Assembly: GCF_046630445.1 (NCBI RefSeq)
Contig: NC_092340.1
Span: 33,936,001 to 34,000,000, forward strand
Source: Rutidosis leptorrhynchoides
Lineage: Eukaryota > Streptophyta > Magnoliopsida > Asterales > Asteraceae
DNA: 64,000 nt
Reading direction: 5' to 3'
Part shown: piece after piece, positions 58,248-64,000 of the stretch
Numbering within the stretch: position 1 is the first letter of the stretch
Layout: each line of letters begins with the position of its first letter
The notes under the pieces: model-generated
Told to the model about the DNA's origin: nothing
Seen by the model: only the letters and a program-made list of their open reading frames with translations
The model's database searches: none
Program-made: the position numbers and the translations under genes

Positions 58248-60270
58248 ATGTTGAGAAGGATGCTATCTAAGAATTTCTCAAGAAAAACGGTAAATTTCTA
58301 CACCTAAACACCATTAATTCGAAATTAGGTGTTCTTGAGCTATTTTTCCCCAATTTGATTTTGATGCTTTTTAGTGTAATTAGACTTAAATTGTTTATGT
58401 ATTATGCTTGTATAACCTAGATTGATGCTGTTTAACATGATTAGAAGCCTTAAACTTCAAATTTTGAATAATCTAGGGTTTGTGTTCTTGAGCAAATTTG
58501 GGGCTTTTTGATATAAACAGGTTATGGCCGATTTTTGTCATGAATTGTTGCTAAATTGAGTAGTGTAACATGTCTAGGTAGTTAAATGATCCAAACTTTG
58601 AGCCTAAACATGATTTTGAGAATTAAAGTGGACTTTTTCAAGTCCAAAATTCATGAACTTGATTTTTGAAAGATAATGCCATTTGAGACTTGTTTATTTG
58701 CTAGTAATGATTATTTTGACATGTTATTTGAGTTGAATGCTTATGAACTTGGCGAAAATTTTCGTATATGCTTATTTGAAAAAGTGTAGATTTGATAAAA
58801 ATGTGGAAATAAGCTTAAGTTTGATATAAATTGATAATGTCATTGTAATTATTTTGATTGATGATTTTGCTGACACTAATGCATATTTGGATGCACAAAA
58901 TTTGTGTTTGATGTGTTTTGCAGAATGAAAGGGGTGAATCTTCATCCCAAGCCCGCCATGCTCCTGCTGAGAACTTGGAACAACAGGAGGTAGATAACTA
59001 CTACAAGCAGGATGTACCTCATCCAGTCATGACCTTTTCCGATATGCATTTGGAAGAGTTGCACCCGAACCTGAGATTTGACAGACTTTGGATAGATTAT
59101 CCAAAATATCAACGGGGTTTGCATACTCTTCATTCCAAGGTTGTTGAGGTACCAAGGGTCATAGAATGGGGACCCTTGGAAGCTGTAGAATTGGCCGGGC
59201 CAATTAGGGAATTACTTGTACAGAGGTATGGTAATTCTTCTTTTAATGACTGGATATGTTTATTTACCATACGCAGACCTGTATATAAAGTATGGTGTGA
59301 AGAGTTGTTATGTAGTATAGAGTTGAATGATCGGGTAGCTAGTTTAACCGATCGTTCTTTTATTAGATTTTTGTTAGGCGGTTCGATGCGCCACATGTCT
59401 TTACTGGACATGGCTCAGGCTTTACGTATATATACGCCTGAGGAGTTAGCGTCTGCCGATTGTAGAGGATTGATACTAAACGGTAGAAAGATAGATGAGA
59501 ATTTTGATACACACGGTGTGTGGAGTCAAATGACAAGCCATCACCGTTTCAAAGGGGGAAACTACTCTTATTTGGATATAGATAGAGCCGAATTAAGAGT
59601 AATACATAGGTTTTTAGCTAATTCGATTACACAAAGGGGTAAAAACAAAGAAAAGGTAAATGAACAAGATTTGTTTTACCATATGTGTATTCGAGACCCA
59701 CAGAGCGCTGTAAGTATACCATATTGTGTGGGTTATTATTTATCAGCTATGGTTCGGGGGATGCGTCCACATAGCATAATAGGAGGTGGTATTTTTATTA
59801 CTTTGATTGGTGAATATCTCGGTGTGGATATAAGTCGGGGGGGATTATTACTAGAAGAGCCGGAACCCCGCGATACTATAGGTTTAAATGTATACCATGG
59901 TGCGAAAGTTTTGAAGCGGAAAAATAACGCCGCAGTACGATACCATTGTAGACATCCACAGGTGGAGAGAAACCAGGAACAAGGTAATGTAGGAGGGGGG
60001 AATGAGATGCAAGAAATGCATAGGTTTATAGCTTCTCAGGAATACGAAAATGCTAGACAGAGAGCATTTGAAGATTGGCAAGTTCATCAGAACCAGATCA
60101 TAGCGCATTGCCAACATATAGGTAGAAACTATATTCCTACACCGAAACCCGTCTTCCCTCCTTGGTCGATAGAGATGCAGCCACCATATCCTACGTATGA
60201 CCCTGCCGAAGCATTCTATAGCACTTATGGTTATGCGTGGAACCCCTATTGGTACCAATATCATCCTTAG
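58248..60270 (+). CDS. Athila ORF-1 / env-like protein, apparently spliced (14-codon first exon)
   Basis: The long frame beginning AAT GAA AGG at 58924 has no in-frame ATG at its start, but a canonical acceptor (TGTTTTGCAG) ends at 58923. An ATG at 58248 reads MLRRMLSKNFSRKT and meets a donor ACG|GTAAAT at 58290. Removing 58290-58923 joins both in phase 0, giving 462 residues. The protein matches the ATHILA ORF-1 family by position and style (FNDWICLFTIRRPVYKVWCEE, SFIRFLLGGSMRHMSLLDMA). A central segment, GYYLSAMVRGMRPHSIIGGG, then IFITLIGEYLG, is only mildly hydrophobic, so an envelope function is doubtful. A Tyr/Pro-rich tail ends at 60270. The role of this family is unknown; env-like is a positional name. 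Confidence 0.8.
58290..58923 (+). other. Proposed intron of the env-like gene (634 bp)
   Basis: GTAAAT...TTTTGCAG, AT-rich and T-rich throughout, without long ORFs. It looks like an ordinary plant intron. Confidence 0.6.
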
Positions 60271-62312
60271 TTTACTTATTTTTTTTTTTATTTTGTAATT
60301 TGTAATTATTGATACATTTAATATTTTTTGTTAATATTGTAATCATTTTTATAATTTCTAACTTTTATTCTTAGATTTTAATAATTTTTGAATGTGGGGT
60401 AATAAACCAAACTTCAAAAATATGTATATATGTTTGCAGTTTATCTTATGTACACAACAGGGTAAAACAACGCATTTTCAAAGACTGGCATTAAGTTCAG
60501 CAAAAGCAACTAATTTTGACGACAAGATGCAAAATAGATGTGAAATAACAACAAGACGGAATGAACAAATGATGTGCACCATTTATCATTCAGCAAACAA
60601 ACGCCAATATATTTGGAAACTTTGGTAAAAATTTAATCATTTTCACACAAATCACCCTCAATAATTTAAATTGTTACTGATTTCTTGCAAATGAGGGCAT
60701 TGCAAGATCTTAAGTGTGGGAAGGGGTTAAATTCTTTCGGATTTTAAATTTTTTTTTACTTTATACATTTGGTTACCATTAAAAACACTAGTAAAGCAGT
60801 AGTTGTATTAGAATCTAGTGCTCTCTGATAAAAAAGAACAGCCCTAGTCTTATATACTGACTACCCAATTCTAGTAAAAATTTTCAATTAAATGAATTCA
60901 AATCATGTTTATACATATTTATGAACGATAAAACTAGGTTTTAACACCGGAATTATTGTTACCTCGGAAAGGACATAAATTGAGAAACAAACTAAAATGT
61001 TAAAATTCATTTAAAATGGAATAGAGGACGATAAAAAGGAAAATAAAAGCCAAGTGTGGGAAAATTTACCAAGTTATCTTAAACATATGTCACATATATC
61101 TGTAACAAATAACTGAAAATACTTTTGCTTTGGACTAAACTAAACTGTTTTACCCGATGAAAGAAAAGAAGAGATGGATCTACACGATGAATCAATTCCA
61201 TCATTAAAAGGAAGTAAAGTCTTCCGAAAAAGAAACGCGCTTCTTGATTTAGGTCATGAAGTTGTCGTTCAGACCAGCTGTAGGTTGACGAAAAATCTAG
61301 AAAAGTCATCACTAAAATCAGCAGGAAATCCACGGACCTCAGCATTAAACAGGGTCGCCAAGTGGTCAGATTTATCCTAACCATGAGAAGGATTTATCTC
61401 GTACAATGGGGGGGCACCGTGCAAATTAGCTGGATAAGACTAATGAATCAGATCCCCAGAAAGGATAATCTCCTTAAAGATTAAAAATCAGCTTTTAAGC
61501 CTGATATTACTCAATCCTTGAGATTGACCTTAAAGATTGAGAATTCAAACTCATGGAATTCAATGATATCTAAACTCGAGCTTGAACGAGAAAATATTTT
61601 GATCAAAAATACAAACCGATTTGTTTTCTGAAAACCCATTTTCAATGCGTTCATTACCATTGAACGTAAAATCCTAGGAATTCACCTGGAATTCATTAGG
61701 TCACCTGAACTAAATCGGGTGTCAACCGTAAGAACGGTGGTTGCATAGCATGGTCAAAGACAGGACCTTGTGCCAGACCGAAAAATTATAAGGGTGAGCT
61801 TTACTATTGCTCCTACCAAGGATAGTAATTGCGTCCGACACGTTATAGACCATAATCAAAAGCATGTCACGGGACATTGCCTTAAACAGTTGCTTGTTCA
61901 ACGCTTTCCTTTACAACCGGACGGTAGTTTGCCGAAAGGTAATATACGGAACAAGTAAACTGGACGTGTTGCTTTCCAAATACAAGGTTAGCAAGTGGGT
62001 GACACAAAACCGCAAGTTTTGAGCTAAAATTTTCAATTCTGAAACCCACCAAACCCACAAAAATATTTTGCAAACACCGGTAAAGGGTTATTCCGGAAAA
62101 CTTATCTAGGGTAAAAACTAGATTTCAAAAGATCAAATGTTTTCATAAAGATCCAATTTCCTTAATGAATCTAAATTTTTATAGTCATGTGGGACTGTAA
62201 ACCATATCGTTACTACCATTGTTTATACCGCCGTATAGAAATCACTGATGTACAAAGTGTGAAGAATAAAGAAGTGATTCTAGTATTTCAAGACGATATT
62301 GCTTGAGGACAA
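60271..62312 (+). other. Athila 3' region (non-coding or small unsupported ORFs)
   Basis: It holds three PPT-like motifs: AATGTGGGG at 60391, AAGTGTGGGAAGGGG at 60712, AAGTGTGGG at 61052. Small open frames occur (60392-60628, 61174-61380, 61770-61958). The second (MDLHDESIPSLKGSKVFRKR, basic) looks the most protein-like. None is recognised and I would not call them genes. The last 258 bases (62079-62336) are duplicated at 47201-47458. Confidence 0.5.
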
Positions 62313-62336
62313 GCAACGCTCAAGTGTGGGAATATT
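62313..62336 (+). other. Athila polypurine tract region
   Basis: GCTCAAGTGTGGGAATATT lies immediately before the right LTR (TGATAATGC), in the position that primes plus-strand synthesis. Confidence 0.75.
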
Positions 62337-64000
62337 TGATAATGCTAAAAACGAACATATATTTCATAGCATTATTCCTCAAGAAAGACAAGCTTTTAGT
62401 TGCAATTGTTCTATTTACAAGTGATATTCGTTTAAATAATAAAAGGTGAAGACAAAAGACAGATTCGACGAATTGAAGACGCAAACGACCAAAAAGCTCA
62501 AAAGAACAAAAGACAATCAAAAAGGTTCCAATTATTGATAAGAAACGTCTCGAAATTACAGAAGTACAAGATTCAAAACGCAAAGTACAAGATATTAAAT
62601 TGTACGCGAGGACGTTCGAAAATCCGGAACCGGGACTAGAGTCAACTCTTAACGCTCGACGCAACGGACTAAAAATTACAAGTTAACTATGTATATAAAT
62701 ATAATATAATATATAATTAATTATATTAATTATATATATATTATATATATATATTAAAAACCGTCGGCAGCAAGAAACTCCAAGGGTGTGAGCTGTAAAT
62801 ACATCTCCGCGACTCGCGGAGTTTTAAGGGCATTTTGCCGCGAGTCGCGGAGCCCCAATTTTCAACTCTGGCTATAAAGCCAACCGAATTCTGATCAAAT
62901 TTCATCATCTTTTTTCTTCTCATTCATACGAGTAATATATATATATAATTTATATTTTAATTTTAATTTTAATTTTAATTCTAATAATAAGGGTATGTTA
63001 GCGAATGTTGTAAGGGTGTAAGTCGAAATTCTGTCCGTGTAACGCTACGCTATTTTTAATCATTGTAAGTTATGTTCAACCTTTTTACATTAATGTCTCG
63101 TAGCTAAGTTATTATTATGCTTATTTAAAACGAAGTAATCATGATGTTGGGCTAATTACTAAAATTGGGATGTTGGGCTTTGTACCATAATTGGGGTTTG
63201 GACAAAAGAACGACACTTGTGGAAATTAGACTATGGGCTATTAATGGGCTTTATATTTGTTTAACTAAATGAAAGTTTGTTAATGTTAATATAAAGATTT
63301 ACAATTGGGCGTCCCTATAAATTACCATATACACTCGATCGGACACGATGGGCGGGGTATTTATATGTACGAATAATCGTTCATTTAACCGGACACGGGA
63401 ATGGATTAATAGCCACTAGAATAATTAAAACAGGGGTGAAATTACATTCAAGGGTAATTGGTGTAATTGTTAACAAAGTAGTAAAACCTTGGTTTACACG
63501 CAGTCGATAACCTGGTGTATTCATTAAACAAAGTATTAAAACCTTGTTACAATTCGAATCCCCAATTAGTTGGAATATTTAACTTCGGGTATAATAATAA
63601 TTTGACAAGGACACTTGCAATTTATATTTATGACTGATGGACTGTTATGGACAAAAACCAGACGGACATATTAAATAATCCAGGACAAAGGACAATTAAC
63701 CCATGGGCATAAAACTAAAATCAACACGTCAAACATCATGATTACGGAAGTTTAAATAAGCATAATTCTTTTATTTCATATTTAATTTCTTTTATTTTAT
63801 ATTTAATTGCACTTCTAATTATCGCACTTTTATTTATTGTTATTTAATCGCACTTTTAATTATCGTACTTTTTAATTATCGAAATTTTATTATATCGCAT
63901 TTTTATTATTCGCAATTTCATTATCGTTATTTACTTTACGCTTTAATTTAAGTCTTGTATTTATTTTATATTTTACATTAGGTTTTAACTGCGACTAAAG
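62337..64000 (+). repeat. Athila right LTR (first 1664 bp; cut by the window end)
   Basis: Same as the left LTR apart from G at 63492 (A at 48614). It includes the palindrome pair (62805-62821 and 62838-62850) and the TATA box (62872-62879). Confidence 0.93.

Larger units (their letters stand above)
47459..64000 (+). mobile_element. Athila-type Ty3/gypsy element (runs off the window)
   Basis: LTRs at 47459-49443 and 62337-64000 (cut by the window end) enclose a 12.9-kb internal region. Order: PBS TGGCGCCGCTGCCGGGGA, long AT-rich leader, gag-pol, small basic ORF, long spacer, ATHILA ORF-1 (env-like) gene, 3' region, PPT, LTR. RT and Gag motifs and the downstream ORF-1 are those of the Athila lineage. 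Gag-pol and both downstream ORFs are open and the LTRs are almost identical, so this copy is young. The window end prevents a TSD check. Confidence 0.93.

Noticed and set aside
58918..58923. Non-ATG (TTG) start for the env-like ORF
   Set aside because: The frame opens exactly at a canonical 3' splice site and an in-phase ATG exon exists upstream, so splicing is a better explanation.

Overview
The window is plant nuclear DNA made almost entirely of nested transposable elements around one host gene. Very AT-rich sequence, Ty3/gypsy chromovirus and Athila elements, Ty1/copia elements, Helitron ends and a two-exon plant lipid gene show this. A composite-family plant (Asteraceae) is my guess from the style of the repeat families; nothing here proves it.

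Left nest (1-24440). A minus-strand hAT-type transposase relic (23846-24440) is interrupted by a plus-strand Ty1/copia element (Copia-1: linker at 3-138, RT/RNase H from 21783, 3' LTR 23458-23845). Copia-1 is split by Gypsy A (139-21781; TSD TGGAT). Gypsy A is split inside its integrase by a second member of the same family, Gypsy B (6830-20303; TSD GTTAG). Both are chromodomain (Tekay/Del-like) elements with two accessory ORFs between PBS and gag: an acidic protein and an F-box protein. Gypsy A has ~0.5 kb LTRs and Gypsy B ~3.44 kb LTRs.

Host gene (26086-28087). A GPAT5-type glycerol-3-phosphate acyltransferase with two exons and 502 residues looks intact. It is the only convincing host gene.

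Middle nest (28294-42133). Copia-2 (minus strand, TSD TTTAT) is split between gag and pol by Gypsy C (32270-40207, minus strand, TSD GTACA). Gypsy C is a relative of A/B by leader and LTR ends. It has no recognisable gag or pol, only accessory ORF remnants.

Spacer (42139-47200). Two related non-autonomous Helitrons lie end to end, then a SINE-like unit, a possible broken first exon on the minus strand, and a truncated minus-strand gypsy LTR carrying three copies of a GC palindrome.

Right element (47201-64000, runs off the window). A young Athila-type element has two LTRs that differ at one position by eye over 1.66 kb. It carries an uninterrupted 1868-codon gag-pol, a small basic Cys-motif ORF, and a downstream ATHILA ORF-1 (env-like) gene that appears to be spliced. 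Its left LTR is preceded by 258 bp of its own 3' internal sequence, which suggests a tandem or rearranged copy.

Most unusual signals: (1) pairs of a perfect GC palindrome at exactly 31 bp centre-to-centre in three places of the Athila element; (2) the F-box accessory gene of the chromovirus; (3) the small basic Cys-motif ORF of Athila, built like viral nucleic-acid-binding proteins; (4) a hairpin conserved before gag in A and B and in the coding-less relative C. Accessory F-box and nucleic-acid-binding ORFs could be counter-silencing functions, but that is inference.
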